In this document: positions 15,749 to 24,839 of the stretch, piece after piece
How positions within the stretch are numbered: position 1 is the stretch's first letter
How the letters are laid out: each line of letters opens with the position of its first letter
NCBI GenBank assembly: GCA_007748055.1
Contig: CP036279.1
Span: 4,340,001 to 4,404,000, forward strand
Origin: Kolteria novifilia
GTDB lineage: Bacteria > Planctomycetota > Planctomycetia > Kolteriales > Kolteriaceae
DNA: 64,000 nucleotides
Direction of reading: 5' to 3'
Notes under the pieces: generated by a model
What the model was told of the DNA's origin: nothing
Database searches by the model: none
Seen by the model: only the letters and a program-made list of their open reading frames with translations
Made by a program: the position numbers and the translations under genes

Positions 15749-18502
15749 TCAGTAGACGCAACGAGCCAACGCGCTGCCCATCGGCGAGAGGAGATAGATC
15801 GCCGCGAGGAGGAAAATGGAACCGGAGAGGAAGGCGAGAAAACCAAGCGGTCGAAGAAGCATCGCGGTCTGCCAGGAGAGCCCGACAAAGGCGGCGATGG
15901 GGACGATCCCCAAGACAACAAACCATGCGACCGACTCGATCCACGATCGGCTTCGACGCATCGTCTGACCATCGACGATGATGCGTTCCTCAACGACAAC
16001 GTTGTCGCGGATCGTCGTCGGCCAGTCGGGAGTCTTCGTCTTCTCCGAGAGTTCCTTTGACCAAGTCTCCGGCAGGGTCATCGAGGTCTTGAGCACCGCG
16101 TCGACGGTCGCCTCCTCCGGCCAGAAGGGACTTGGCGGCAACGACAAGTTGATGTTCAGGGCCCCTCGCCGCGCGAAGGACATCCGGTAGCGACTCAAGT
16201 CCCAATCGGCCCCCCCAGGATCGGCGCGGCGTTCGACCGGGACCATCGGTCCCATCGTGGCGATTTGGGTCGACACTCCATGGGCGGGCTGTCGCTTCAC
16301 CACGAGTTCGGCGGAAATCCGCTCGCCCCCGCCGTCGAGAGAAAACTCCTTCTTGATTCGCTTCGGACCTTCCTCGTTCCAACTCGCCGGGTGGACACTG
16401 ACAGGAACGGGACGTCCGAACGTTACCAAACGCCGGGCATCGCCCTCTCCCTGGACCGCGAATCGACCGAGGGGAAGCTCGCGGAGGAACTCGGGCAACT
16501 CACGGTACATCTCGACCAGCGTCACCGAGTCGGCAGGCAGTTCGATCGTCAGTTCACCCTCGGCATCGAGGGTCTCCATGCGGCGACGCTCGGGATAGAT
16601 CACCAGGGGATGCCAGACGGTCTCATCGCCGTCGTCACTGCGCAATTCGGCGGGGCGCTGCTTGGTCGTGAGCGTCATGGTACTTGGCCGATGGGAAGGG
16701 TTCCGCAGGCAAGCGATTCCCTTGTCTTTCGACCAGTGAATGTAGCCGTAGGGCTCGCCCGACTCGGGTCGTCCGCCGATCATCCGGGTGTGGGCGAGGG
16801 TCGAGGTATTGGCTTGAGCCCAACGGATCGTGCTCCCGAGCATCGGCCAAAACTCCTCCGGCACCAGATCGGGCGAGAGGTATAGCTCCTGGAGCAGCGT
16901 TCCCCGGCCAAAGTACATCGCCACATAGTCGGACCATTCCTCGATGGTCTCGCGCGGCCGCGTCCCGTCGTAGCGACCGAGGATCAGCCCGTGAGTCATC
17001 AAGGCCGACGCGGGCACCGCGGCCCGATCGACGCGAAGGAGCCGAAAAAGCCGTCCGTCGCGGTAGGTCATCTCCGCCGCCCGGGCGCCAAACTGGGCGA
17101 CGCGCCAATCGACGGCGTGATCACTTCCCCCCATCCAGAGCGAGTCGACGGTGCTCAACCACCAAGGACTCGGCCAGATCTGGGACGTGAGGGCGATGAA
17201 GACATCGGGATGCTCGGCCCGCTCGAGCGTCATAAGATCGAGCAGCGCGTCGGTTCCCGCTTCGCGTTCGTGCCGTTTGGTCAGCGGATGCCCGAGATCG
17301 GCGCGGCCGCTGTCGAGAAAATTGAAGTCGTGTTTGAGGGCGTTGATCTTGGCCGATCGCAGATGCGACTTGAGCACCTCGCCGAGCGCCTGCTGGTACT
17401 TGGGACCGCAGACGCAGTAGTAGCGCTTGCGGTGATTCGCGACTTCGTAGCCCCGCTGTTCGCCCCAGTCGGTGTTGAGCTGATAGCCGGTCAGCGGCAA
17501 CCAGAGCCCCAAATGCGAACCGCGGCTCTCGAGCCACTGGGCAAATGGTGGAAAACCCTTTGGCCATCCATTGTTCGGTTGCCAGAGCGAATCGCGATCC
17601 TGCCAGCCGTCGTCGACCATGAAGGCGTCGAATCGCAGCGAGTAGGGATCGAGCAATTTCTCCTGGAAGAGCTCGTACGTCGCCCGCAACTGCTTGGGAT
17701 TCAGCTCCCAACCGCGCCGGTCGTACCACGAATTGTACTGCAGCGACGCCCGGACCGGACGGCGAATCGTCGCGAGATAGCGATCGAACTCATCGTCGAT
17801 GGTCGATTCGGCGAAGCCGCGTGTTCCCAAGACGGCGTCGCGACTGGTGAAGCTTTCTTTTCCTGGGTGGTGTCGACAGAGCATTTCGCCCTCGGCCACC
17901 AAGTTTTCTCCGGCGGGGTACTCGAGTCCCGCGAACCAGTGCTCGTCGATAAACAGGGGCTGCCCAAATCCGAGAATCGAAGCCGGGACGTCGATGGGGA
18001 GAGCTTCCACGGTAACGGTGTCAATCCGCTGGGAACCGCGTACCTTGAGCCGCTTGCGAAGAACGTGTGCGCCACGCTTGGCGATGTAGACGACGGTCAG
18101 CTCCGGATGACCCGACGTGCGCGGGGAGAGGTCGAACTCCTCTCGCGTCCGATCGGCGCTTTGCGTTGAACGATGGTCGACGACGCGGTAATCATGAGTG
18201 CAAAGGGTTGTCCCGTCGAGTAAGGTAAGAACGAACTCCCGGGCATTCGGAGTCGCGAGCCGCTGACCTGTAACCTTGTTCACCAAGGCGAGGGTCCGCA
18301 ACGTCTCCCCTTCGGTGGAGAGCTCCCGAGCGATCACGCCGCCGTCGAGTACGATGTTCGCCTCGGGCACGGGCTCCGCGGCGAAAGCGACGGGACTAGT
18401 GACCATCAGCAGTAGACCAACGAGTCCGCGGACGAGTCGGCGGGCCGGTTGGCAAGTTAACATTCGCGGAGAGAAGATCGTCATCTGACTGTCGTCGCCC
18501 AT
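15749..18502 (-). CDS. GH36-like alpha-galactosidase-clan glycosidase with C-terminal membrane anchor
   Basis: A 917-residue protein with a signal peptide (core LVRGLVGLLLMVTSPVAFA, residues 24-42). An N-terminal beta domain precedes a (beta/alpha)8 barrel of the GH-D clan, seen in FDAFMVDDGWQDRD and NGWPKGFPPF. Candidate catalytic residues are Asp392 in LKHDFNF (nucleophile position, compare KxDxN) and Asp461 in WMGGSDHAVDW (acid/base position). A C-terminal beta region follows. The last 65 residues carry two hydrophobic helices, so the enzyme is probably tethered to a membrane, which is unusual for the clan. The substrate is not certain; other clan D or GH31-related activities are possible. 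ATG 18502 follows AAGGAG. Confidence 0.8.
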   Translation of the reverse strand: MGDDSQMTIFSPRMLTCQPARRLVRGLVGLLLMVTSPVAFAAEPVPEANIVLDGGVIARELSTEGETLRTLALVNKVTGQRLATPNAREFVLTLLDGTTLCTHDYRVVDHRSTQSADRTREEFDLSPRTSGHPELTVVYIAKRGAHVLRKRLKVRGSQRIDTVTVEALPIDVPASILGFGQPLFIDEHWFAGLEYPAGENLVAEGEMLCRHHPGKESFTSRDAVLGTRGFAESTIDDEFDRYLATIRRPVRASLQYNSWYDRRGWELNPKQLRATYELFQEKLLDPYSLRFDAFMVDDGWQDRDSLWQPNNGWPKGFPPFAQWLESRGSHLGLWLPLTGYQLNTDWGEQRGYEVANHRKRYYCVCGPKYQQALGEVLKSHLRSAKINALKHDFNFLDSGRADLGHPLTKRHEREAGTDALLDLMTLERAEHPDVFIALTSQIWPSPWWLSTVDSLWMGGSDHAVDWRVAQFGARAAEMTYRDGRLFRLLRVDRAAVPASALMTHGLILGRYDGTRPRETIEEWSDYVAMYFGRGTLLQELYLSPDLVPEEFWPMLGSTIRWAQANTSTLAHTRMIGGRPESGEPYGYIHWSKDKGIACLRNPSHRPSTMTLTTKQRPAELRSDDGDETVWHPLVIYPERRRMETLDAEGELTIELPADSVTLVEMYRELPEFLRELPLGRFAVQGEGDARRLVTFGRPVPVSVHPASWNEEGPKRIKKEFSLDGGGERISAELVVKRQPAHGVSTQIATMGPMVPVERRADPGGADWDLSRYRMSFARRGALNINLSLPPSPFWPEEATVDAVLKTSMTLPETWSKELSEKTKTPDWPTTIRDNVVVEERIIVDGQTMRRSRSWIESVAWFVVLGIVPIAAFVGLSWQTAMLLRPLGFLAFLSGSIFLLAAIYLLSPMGSALARCVY

Positions 18503-18626
18503 GGGTGCTCCTTCACTCTCGGGCGGGACGCTAAGTCAGGAAAGGCGACGGGTCAAGGGCAACCGACGCGGCAACGCCGAGGTGGCCCCTCTGACGACCA
18601 TTTCCCGAGAGACTAGGCAAAGCGGG

Positions 18627-19442
18627 ATGAATAGCGCGTTCGACACCATTGTGAGCGGTAAGTCCGCCCGACTTGTCGAGGCCGCGCTCGAATTCGCCGC
18701 CGACGCCTACCCCAACCTCGACACCGACTGCTATCTGCACTGTCTCAACCAGTTGGCTCAACGGCTCTGCGAAACGTGCGAAGGAAAGCCCTCCCCGCCC
18801 GATCGGCTGGAGGCTCTCAACGAGTTCTTTTACGGCACGCTCGGCTTCGTCGGCAATCGCACCGACTACTACGACGCGCGAAACTCCTACCTCAACGAAG
18901 TCCTCGATCGCCGCCAGGGCATTCCCATCTCGCTCTCGGTGATCTACCAGGATCTGGCGCGGGCGGTCGGCCTGAACCTCTACGGCGTTAATCTCCCGGG
19001 CCATTTCATGCTGGGCATGTCGTGTCCCGTCGAAGGCTTGCTCTACATCGACGTCTTCAACGGCGGCGAATTGCTGACTTGGCCCGACTGCCTCGAGCGG
19101 GTCGGTCAGATGATGGCCTGCCCCATTCGGATCGAGGAGAGCGACCTGCAGCCGATGACCAACGGCGAGATTCTGGTGCGCATGCTTCGGAATCTCAAAG
19201 GGATCTATTCGCGATCGAGCACCTCGTCGTTGCTCTACGTGCAGCGGCGATTGTTGATGCTTCGCCCCAATGACCCGATCGAGCGCCGCGATCTCGGCAT
19301 CGTGCTCTATCGGCAGGGACAACTCATGGAGTCGCTCCGACTCCTCGAACGACTCGTCCAAGAGCATCCCGACTCCAAGAACGACGAGCTCGTGCTTGAG
19401 TACCTCTCACTAGCCCGACACGACGCCACCCTGATCAACTAG
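18627..19442 (+). CDS. SirB1/transglutaminase-like protein with TPR-like tail
   Basis: A 271-residue cytoplasmic protein. The pattern FYGTLGFVGNRTDYYDARNS, LNEVLDRRQGIPISLSVIYQ and GVNLPGHFMLGM is that of the SirB1 family (transglutaminase-like fold). The C-terminal 80 residues form helix pairs like TPR repeats (DLGIVLYRQGQLMESLRLLE). Family members are widespread and poorly understood; no enzymatic activity is assigned. The classical Cys-His-Asp triad is not evident. ATG 18627 is chosen because the family homology begins there; the open frame upstream to 18501 is low-quality sequence. It is divergent from the glycosidase gene (124 bp between starts) and followed 49 bp later by the RlmI-like gene, so co-transcription is possible. 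Confidence 0.82.
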   Translation: MNSAFDTIVSGKSARLVEAALEFAADAYPNLDTDCYLHCLNQLAQRLCETCEGKPSPPDRLEALNEFFYGTLGFVGNRTDYYDARNSYLNEVLDRRQGIPISLSVIYQDLARAVGLNLYGVNLPGHFMLGMSCPVEGLLYIDVFNGGELLTWPDCLERVGQMMACPIRIEESDLQPMTNGEILVRMLRNLKGIYSRSSTSSLLYVQRRLLMLRPNDPIERRDLGIVLYRQGQLMESLRLLERLVQEHPDSKNDELVLEYLSLARHDATLIN

Positions 19443-19491
19443 GGAACCGGAACGGCGTCGCCACGCGACCTCAATCGGAAGAATCTCCTCC

Positions 19492-20700
19492 ATGGAAGAA
19501 GTGAACAAGGAACGTCTCATCGCTCTGGGAGACCCATGGGTCTCCCGCATCAACGGAGGTCTGCCGACGCTCCCCATTTCCGAGCTACCCGACGCGGAAA
19601 CGATCGCCCCCTTCGATGAACCCGTCCGCCTCGTCGACGACGCGGGAGAAACGATTGGTATCGGACTCCCCGAGCCCAACAACGGCCTCTTTCGCGTCCT
19701 TCCCTGCCACGATGTCGACACGCCGCTCGATCGCTCGTTCTTCGTCGCGCGCCTCGAGCGTGCGCTCGAGCTTCGCCGCCGGCTCGGACTCGTCGACGAG
19801 GAGGGAGCCTTTCGCCTCGTCAATTCCGAGGGGGACGAACTCTCCGGATTTCTGGTCGACGTCTACGCGGGCCATGTGCTCATTCACACCCTCGCGCCCG
19901 ATCATCGCGAGATCGTCACGCTGCTCGCCGACGCGATTCGCGAAGTCCTGGGACCGAAGAGCATCATCGCGAAGGTCCGCCCCAAGGGAGACATCTCGAC
20001 CGGCAGTATCCCGTTTGACGTCCTTTCCGACGAGCCGCCCCCCAAGAGAATCGAAGTGACCGAGGATGGCGTTCGCTACGAAGTTCACCTAACCGGTGGG
20101 CTCAATACGGGACTCTTTCTCGACATGCGCGAGACCCGCCGGGAGCTTCGGCGCTGGTGTGCCGGCAAGCGGATCCTCAATACCTTCTGCTACACCGGCA
20201 GCCTCTCGGTGACGGCGATCCTCGCTGGGGCAGCGCACGTCACCTCGGTCGATTTCGCCTCGGGCGTGCTGCAGTGGACCAAGACCAACGCTCGGCTCAA
20301 CGGGATCGCCGACGACGACCGCCGACTGAAATACGTTCGCGCCGACGTCTTCGATCATCTCAAGACCAGTCGCCGGCGCGATCAGCGGTTCGACGTCGTC
20401 ATTCTCGATCCGCCGACGAAAACGACCGTCCCCGGTCGGCGCTGGTACCTCAAGAGCGATTACGATCGCCTGGTCGGCCACGCGCTGCCACTCCTCGCCC
20501 CAGGGGGACTTCTCATCGCGGCGGTCAGCAGTCTGCAAAGTCGCCCCGAAAAGGTCGAGCAGCAACTCCGCGCCGCCGCACGCGAGCAAGGTCGTCGCCT
20601 CCGCTTGGTCGCGACGCCGGGCCTCCCCCCCGACTTCCCCACGCAGATGATCCACCCCGAGGGACGGACGCTGAAGTGCTACTTTCTGCTCGTCGACTGA
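19492..20700 (+). CDS. rlmI: RlmI-like 23S rRNA methyltransferase (PUA plus SAM-dependent Rossmann domain)
   Basis: A 402-residue protein. The N-terminal 80 residues look like a PUA domain, the middle is an RlmI-type insert (GGLNTGLFLDMRETRRELRR), and the C-terminal half is a class I methyltransferase: ILNTFCYTGSLSVTAILAGA (SAM site), VTSVDFASGVLQW, and FDVVILDPPTK (motif IV). RlmI makes 5-methylcytosine at position 1962 of 23S rRNA in E. coli. Unlike E. coli RlmI, which has SCS in motif VI, this protein reads IAAVSSLQSR, so a cysteine used for m5C chemistry is missing. Its exact target or product may differ. ATG 19492 has a nearby GGAAGA. It ends 40 bp before a convergent MscS gene. Confidence 0.78.
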   Translation: MEEVNKERLIALGDPWVSRINGGLPTLPISELPDAETIAPFDEPVRLVDDAGETIGIGLPEPNNGLFRVLPCHDVDTPLDRSFFVARLERALELRRRLGLVDEEGAFRLVNSEGDELSGFLVDVYAGHVLIHTLAPDHREIVTLLADAIREVLGPKSIIAKVRPKGDISTGSIPFDVLSDEPPPKRIEVTEDGVRYEVHLTGGLNTGLFLDMRETRRELRRWCAGKRILNTFCYTGSLSVTAILAGAAHVTSVDFASGVLQWTKTNARLNGIADDDRRLKYVRADVFDHLKTSRRRDQRFDVVILDPPTKTTVPGRRWYLKSDYDRLVGHALPLLAPGGLLIAAVSSLQSRPEKVEQQLRAAAREQGRRLRLVATPGLPPDFPTQMIHPEGRTLKCYFLLVD

Positions 20701-20740
20701 CGCGCGCGACAAACGGCCGTTGGAGGCGTTCGCCCCCGCG

Positions 20741-21964
20741 TCACGTGCACTGGTAGATCTTCAGGTCGAATTCGGGCAACACCGCCAGCAGATGGTCGAA
20801 GATGTCGGACTGGATCGCCTCGTACTCGGCCCAGACCGTCGTCTTGGTGAAGACGTAGATTTGTAGCGGGAGCCCGACTTCGGTCGGCTCCAGGAGCCGC
20901 ACCAGAAACGTCAGCCCCGAGGCGTGGATGTGCTCGTGGGAGCGCAAGTAGGCGCTGACGTAGGCCCGGTAAAGCCCGATGTTGGTCAGTCGCCGGGCAT
21001 TGACCGGATGGTCCTCCTTCCGACGCGTCTGATTCCACAACTCGAGTTCTTCTTCCTTCGCGGACAAGTACTCATCAAGCAGCTCCATCCGCCGGCAACG
21101 CTCAAGCAGCGCCTCGTCGGCGAAGTGGATCGCGTCTTGGTCGATGCGGAGGGAACGCTTGATCCGCCGTCCTCCCGCTTCGGTCATCCCGCGCCAATTG
21201 ACGACCGGTTCGGAAACGAGGCAATACGCTGGGATGGTGACGATCGTCTTGTCGAAGTTTCGCACCTTCACCGTGGTCAGGGAGATGTCGACCACGTCGC
21301 CGTTGGCCCCGTACTTGTCCATCTGAATCCAGTCGCCGACGCGCACCATGTCGAGCGCGGCAATCTGAATGCTGGCGACCAACCCAAGAATCGAATCCTT
21401 GAAGATCAACAGCAGAACCGCGGTCGCCGCTCCGAGGCCGGCGAGGACCGCCGTGACCGACTGGTCGATCAGCTTCGTCAGGGCGAGGAGCGCGAAGGTC
21501 ACCCAGACCACCAGCTTGACGACTTGGGCATAGCTGCGAATCGGCGAATGGCGCAGCGACGGGAACTGAACGCAGAGATCGGCGGCCACATTGACCAGGG
21601 CTTCGACCACCAGGGCACCGACAAAGAGCGACCAGATCGCCACGGCCCGGTACATCATCGTCGCCACGTCCGGACGATCCGCGAAGAGCAGCGGAATGCT
21701 GCAATAGACCACGAGCGGCAGCGCGAACCGCGAGAGACGAAACAGGACGTGACGACGCGTCAGCGGTTCGATCCACGAGGTCCGCCTTCCCAATAAGGGA
21801 CGCACCAGTCGTCGCAGGATCAGCCGTGAAACCCCACCCGAGAAGGTGCCGATGAGCAAGATCACCAGCGCGACGACGAGATGAGCGAGCAGGTGCGAGT
21901 ACTGACCGGTTCCCTGATCGTGCAGGAACTTCTCGAGCTGCGAATGGATCGTGGACTCTGTCAT
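20741..21964 (-). CDS. ybdG: YbdG-type mechanosensitive ion channel (MscS family)
   Basis: A 407-residue membrane protein with about five transmembrane helices in the first 230 residues, then the MscS pore helix and cytoplasmic beta domain. The segment GDWIQMDKYGANGDVVDISL followed by TTVKVRNFDKTIVTIPAYCL and NWRGMTEAGGRRIKRS is very close to the E. coli YbdG (miniconductance channel) pattern rather than MscS itself. It would open under membrane tension to protect against hypo-osmotic shock, complementing Kup-driven K+ uptake. ATG 21964 is preceded by GAGAGGAG; an ATG three bases earlier is too close to that site. Open frame upstream to 22144 is not needed. Confidence 0.88.
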   Translation of the reverse strand: MTESTIHSQLEKFLHDQGTGQYSHLLAHLVVALVILLIGTFSGGVSRLILRRLVRPLLGRRTSWIEPLTRRHVLFRLSRFALPLVVYCSIPLLFADRPDVATMMYRAVAIWSLFVGALVVEALVNVAADLCVQFPSLRHSPIRSYAQVVKLVVWVTFALLALTKLIDQSVTAVLAGLGAATAVLLLIFKDSILGLVASIQIAALDMVRVGDWIQMDKYGANGDVVDISLTTVKVRNFDKTIVTIPAYCLVSEPVVNWRGMTEAGGRRIKRSLRIDQDAIHFADEALLERCRRMELLDEYLSAKEEELELWNQTRRKEDHPVNARRLTNIGLYRAYVSAYLRSHEHIHASGLTFLVRLLEPTEVGLPLQIYVFTKTTVWAEYEAIQSDIFDHLLAVLPEFDLKIYQCT

Positions 21965-22258
21965 CATCTCCTCTCGAGGCCGCGTACGGTGCCAAGCCAG
22001 TCGGGAAGCCAGTCTCTCACTTCCCGGAAGTCCCATATCTAGCGATTCGGGGCGTGACGGGAGCGCCAACGGTCTGCTGGCCCCTGGGACGGGAGCGCCA
22101 ACGGTCTCCTGGCACGCGGATTCACGGACTAGGTCTTTTGCCAAGGCGGGTCGCCCAATACACTGGGCTTACGATTCATTGATTCCTCGGAACAAGCCCC
22201 TTCGAAGGCGGCCAAAAGCCACCGCCTAGAACTCGCTCCGACAGAGAAAGGTCCACGA
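21965..22258. other. Divergent intergenic region with a 26-bp direct repeat
   Basis: GACGGGAGCGCCAACGGTCT followed by SCTGGC occurs at 22056 and again at 22088, a 32-bp period. No gene is supported. The repeat sits between the divergent MscS and DUF4432 genes. Confidence 0.5.
22138..22164 (+). promoter_or_regulatory. Possible sigma-70 promoter of the DUF4432 gene
   Basis: TTGCCA at 22138-22143 and TACACT at 22159-22164 are separated by 15 bp (16 bp if TTTGCC is taken as -35). Transcription would begin about 85 bases before ATG 22259. Spacing is short, so this is tentative. Confidence 0.3.
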
Positions 22259-23500
22259 ATGTTGCTCGCCTCCTTTCTGGCCGCCCTGCCGGCGTCGACC
22301 GAGGAGCCCTACCGCCAGACCCTCGTCAGCGTCGAACGCAACGTTCACGTCACCGACTGGGATGTCGATGGGCGAACGGTGACCCCCGACTGCCCCTTCA
22401 ATTGGTCGGTCAAGACGCGTCGACTCAAGGGAGGCAAACAGGACGGCGTCGACGTCATCCTCGTCAACAACGGCGCGACGACCATCGTGGTCGTTCCGAC
22501 GCGGGGCATGGGCATCTGGGAGGTCGTCCACGGCGACGTCCGCCTCGGCTGGCAATCGCCGGTCAACGAGATTGTCCACCCCGGGCACGTCAATCTTTCG
22601 GCTCGCGGCGGTATCGGCTGGCTCGAGGGATTCGGCGAGTGGCTCTGCCGCTGCGGCCTGGAAAGTAACGGCGCCCCCGGCATCGACACGATCATCGACA
22701 ACACCGGGGCCGAGTCGCAGGTGCAACTGAACTTGCACGGCCGCATCGCCTACGAACCGGCTCAAGAGGTCGAACTCGTCGTCGAACGCAAGCCCCCCTA
22801 TCGGATCACCGTCCGAGGAACGGTCAACGAGCGGATGATGTTCGGGCCGAATCTGCAACTGATGACCGAGATCTCGACCGAAGCCGGGTCGGCGTCGCTG
22901 CAAGTCGACGACACCGTGACCAATCGCGGCGGCCTGCCCTCGGAGTTCCAACTCCTCTACCACGTCAACTTCGGCCCCCCCATTCTCGGGGCGGGTTCGC
23001 AGTTGGCCGCCCCCTTCCAGTTGGTCAGGCCTTTCAACGCCCACGCGGAGGCGAGCATCCTTCAGTTCTCCGAGTATGGTCCCCCGGAGGCCGGGTTCGT
23101 GGAGCAGGTCTACTGCGTGCGTCTCTTCGGTGATGAGGACGACAACACCAAGGTCGTGCTACACAATGCCGATCGCGACAAGGGAGCGGCGATGTCCTTC
23201 TCGCTCAAGACGTTGCCCTACTTGACGATTTGGAAGAATACGTCGACACTGAAGGATGGGTATGTGACCGGGATCGAGCCGGGCACCAACTATCCCAACA
23301 ACCGCTCGCACGAGCGAAAGGCCGGTCGCGTTCCGAAGCTCAAGCCGGACGAGAAGTACCAGACGTCCATCAAGATCGACATCCTCGCCAATGGGAAGGA
23401 AGTCGCCGCGGCGACCGACGATGTCACGAAAATCCAGGCGGGACGCCAGGAACGGATCGAGACCTTGTCCAACGATGGACTCTCCGGCGCGGACGAATGA
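22259..23500 (+). CDS. DUF4432 aldose-1-epimerase-like protein
   Basis: A 413-residue protein. A hydrophobic N-terminus (MLLASFLAALPAS) may be a signal peptide. The rest has the galactose mutarotase-like beta-sandwich pattern seen in DUF4432: VVVPTRGMGIWEVVHGDVRL, YHVNFGPPILGAGSQL and GIEPGTNYPNN. Members are thought to act on sugars or sugar acids; the reaction here is unknown. ATG 22259 follows AAAGG. The next gene starts 110 bp downstream on the same strand. Confidence 0.78.
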   Translation: MLLASFLAALPASTEEPYRQTLVSVERNVHVTDWDVDGRTVTPDCPFNWSVKTRRLKGGKQDGVDVILVNNGATTIVVVPTRGMGIWEVVHGDVRLGWQSPVNEIVHPGHVNLSARGGIGWLEGFGEWLCRCGLESNGAPGIDTIIDNTGAESQVQLNLHGRIAYEPAQEVELVVERKPPYRITVRGTVNERMMFGPNLQLMTEISTEAGSASLQVDDTVTNRGGLPSEFQLLYHVNFGPPILGAGSQLAAPFQLVRPFNAHAEASILQFSEYGPPEAGFVEQVYCVRLFGDEDDNTKVVLHNADRDKGAAMSFSLKTLPYLTIWKNTSTLKDGYVTGIEPGTNYPNNRSHERKAGRVPKLKPDEKYQTSIKIDILANGKEVAAATDDVTKIQAGRQERIETLSNDGLSGADE

Positions 23501-23518
23501 CCGGGCAAGACAGGGAGT

Positions 23519-23547
23519 CTTGACCTGTCCTGGCGCTCGTGCTATCG
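23519..23547 (+). promoter_or_regulatory. Possible promoter for the following secreted protein gene
   Basis: TTGACC, 17-bp spacer, then TATCGG upstream of ATG 23611. The segment TCTTGACCtgTCCTGGCG is nearly repeated at about 27092 upstream of the histidine kinase gene, hinting at a shared regulatory sequence. The -10 match is modest. Confidence 0.3.
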
Positions 23548-23610
23548 GCGCGGCTCCTCGTTGCTCAAAAAGGAACGGCGAGGCACAATCGGTCGGGAGG
23601 AACCATCCGC

Positions 23611-24291
23611 ATGTCTGGCGCTCTTTCAACGTTGACGATCCTACTTGGACTGTCCGCCGTCCCCAGTGGCGACTTCGGCTTCCAGAAAGTCCCTCCCCAG
23701 GTCTTCGACAGCGAGAAAAAGAAGGTCCCGGATATCTGGGTCCTCGAGTTCACGTTCCGCAATCCCCGCTACATCATGGTCGATGTTCCCGGCAAGGGAC
23801 GGAAACTCGTCTGGTACATGACCTACAAGATCGTCAATCGCGAGAAGAAGCCGATCCAGTTGATTCCCCAGTTCGAACTGGTGACCAACGACGGCAAGTC
23901 CTTCCATGACGTGATCATGCCCGTCGCCGAGGAACTCGTCGTCAAGCGGGAGTTTCCGACGCTGCGGCTGCAAGAGGACAACGGACGCAACAAGATCCAC
24001 AACTCGGTGACGATCTCGGCCGCACCCATTCCGCCGACCCCCGCCGAGAGCGCTCCCCTGGTTCGCCGCGGCGTTGTCTTCTGGGAAGGCGTCGACATGA
24101 AGGCGAAGTCCTTCACGGTCTTCGTCACCGGTCTTTCCAACGGCTACGTCAAGGTGGAGGATCCGAAAACGGGCAAGACGGAGGTTCGGCGCAAGACGCT
24201 CGAGCTGAACTTCACCAAACCCGGGGACATCTATCATCCCAACCACAAAGAGATCAAGTTCGTCGGCGATCCAAAGTGGGTTTACCGTTGA
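23611..24291 (+). CDS. Secreted protein of unknown function
   Basis: A 226-residue protein I do not recognise. A short hydrophobic N-terminus (ALSTLTILLGLSAVPSG) looks like a signal peptide. The mature part is beta-rich (DIWVLEFTFRNPRYIMVDVP, KLVWYMTYKIVNREKKPIQL) and could be an immunoglobulin-like fold. ATG 23611 follows GGGAGG at 9 bp. A terminator-like hairpin follows at 24327, so it is probably not co-transcribed with rpmA. Confidence 0.7.
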   Translation: MSGALSTLTILLGLSAVPSGDFGFQKVPPQVFDSEKKKVPDIWVLEFTFRNPRYIMVDVPGKGRKLVWYMTYKIVNREKKPIQLIPQFELVTNDGKSFHDVIMPVAEELVVKREFPTLRLQEDNGRNKIHNSVTISAAPIPPTPAESAPLVRRGVVFWEGVDMKAKSFTVFVTGLSNGYVKVEDPKTGKTEVRRKTLELNFTKPGDIYHPNHKEIKFVGDPKWVYR

Positions 24292-24326
24292 TTCCTAGGG
24301 GTGGTAATTCATACACTACACGTTGA

Positions 24327-24363
24327 GGGTCGGCTCGACCAAGCCGGCCCCTTCGCTGTTTTT
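24327..24363 (+). terminator. Likely intrinsic terminator before rpmA
   Basis: A 9-bp stem (GGGTCGGCT with AGCCGGCCC, one G-T pair) with a 6-nt loop is followed by a pyrimidine-rich stretch ending TGTTTTT. The T-run starts 8 bases after the stem, so efficiency is uncertain. Confidence 0.5.
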
Positions 24364-24424
24364 GGACGCGGTTGCTCCGCTCTTTGTGGATATCTGGAAC
24401 GTTCGGCAAGCTAGGTAGACGACA

Positions 24425-24688
24425 ATGGCGCATAAAAAAGGCCAAGGCTCTTCACGGAACGGTCGCGACTCGAATGCGAAACGTCGGGGCGTCAAGCTCT
24501 ACGGCGGACAGTCCGCCACGGCGGGTTCGATCATCATTCGCCAGTGCGGCACCCGTTGGCACGCCGGCAAGAATGTCGGGATTGGCAAGGACTATACCCT
24601 TTTCGCGTTGAAGGACGGCAAAGTCTTCTTTGACAAGGGTGGTCGCCGGGTCAACATTGCCGAAGAGGCCACTGCCGTCGCCAGCTAA
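24425..24688 (+). CDS. rpmA: Ribosomal protein bL27
   Basis: An 87-residue large-subunit ribosomal protein with the diagnostic start [20 protein letters not shown], then [20 protein letters not shown] and a basic C-terminal half. The N-terminus reaches the peptidyl transferase centre. No N-terminal extension requiring cleavage is present. It is unusual that rplU (bL21) is not directly upstream; an unrelated secreted protein gene lies there. A terminator follows, but Obg comes next on the same strand. Confidence 0.97.
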   Translation: MAHKKGQGSSRNGRDSNAKRRGVKLYGGQSATAGSIIIRQCGTRWHAGKNVGIGKDYTLFALKDGKVFFDKGGRRVNIAEEATAVAS

Positions 24689-24721
24689 CTCGCCGGCGAC
24701 GACCGCAGTTTCTCATTCCGC

Positions 24722-24755
24722 GCCCTCGCCTCCCACAGATGAGACGAGGGCTTTT
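24722..24755 (+). terminator. Intrinsic terminator after rpmA
   Basis: Stem GCCCTCG (24722-24728) with CGAGGGC (24745-24751), a 16-nt loop, followed directly by TTTT. It lies between rpmA and obg, so obg likely has its own promoter or depends on read-through. Confidence 0.65.
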
Positions 24756-24839
24756 GAATTGAATCTACTCCACTTCCGACCGTGAGTTGAGTCGCCGGCG
24801 CGCGAACCGAACCCTTTCCTCTCGGCGAAAGGGCATCCC

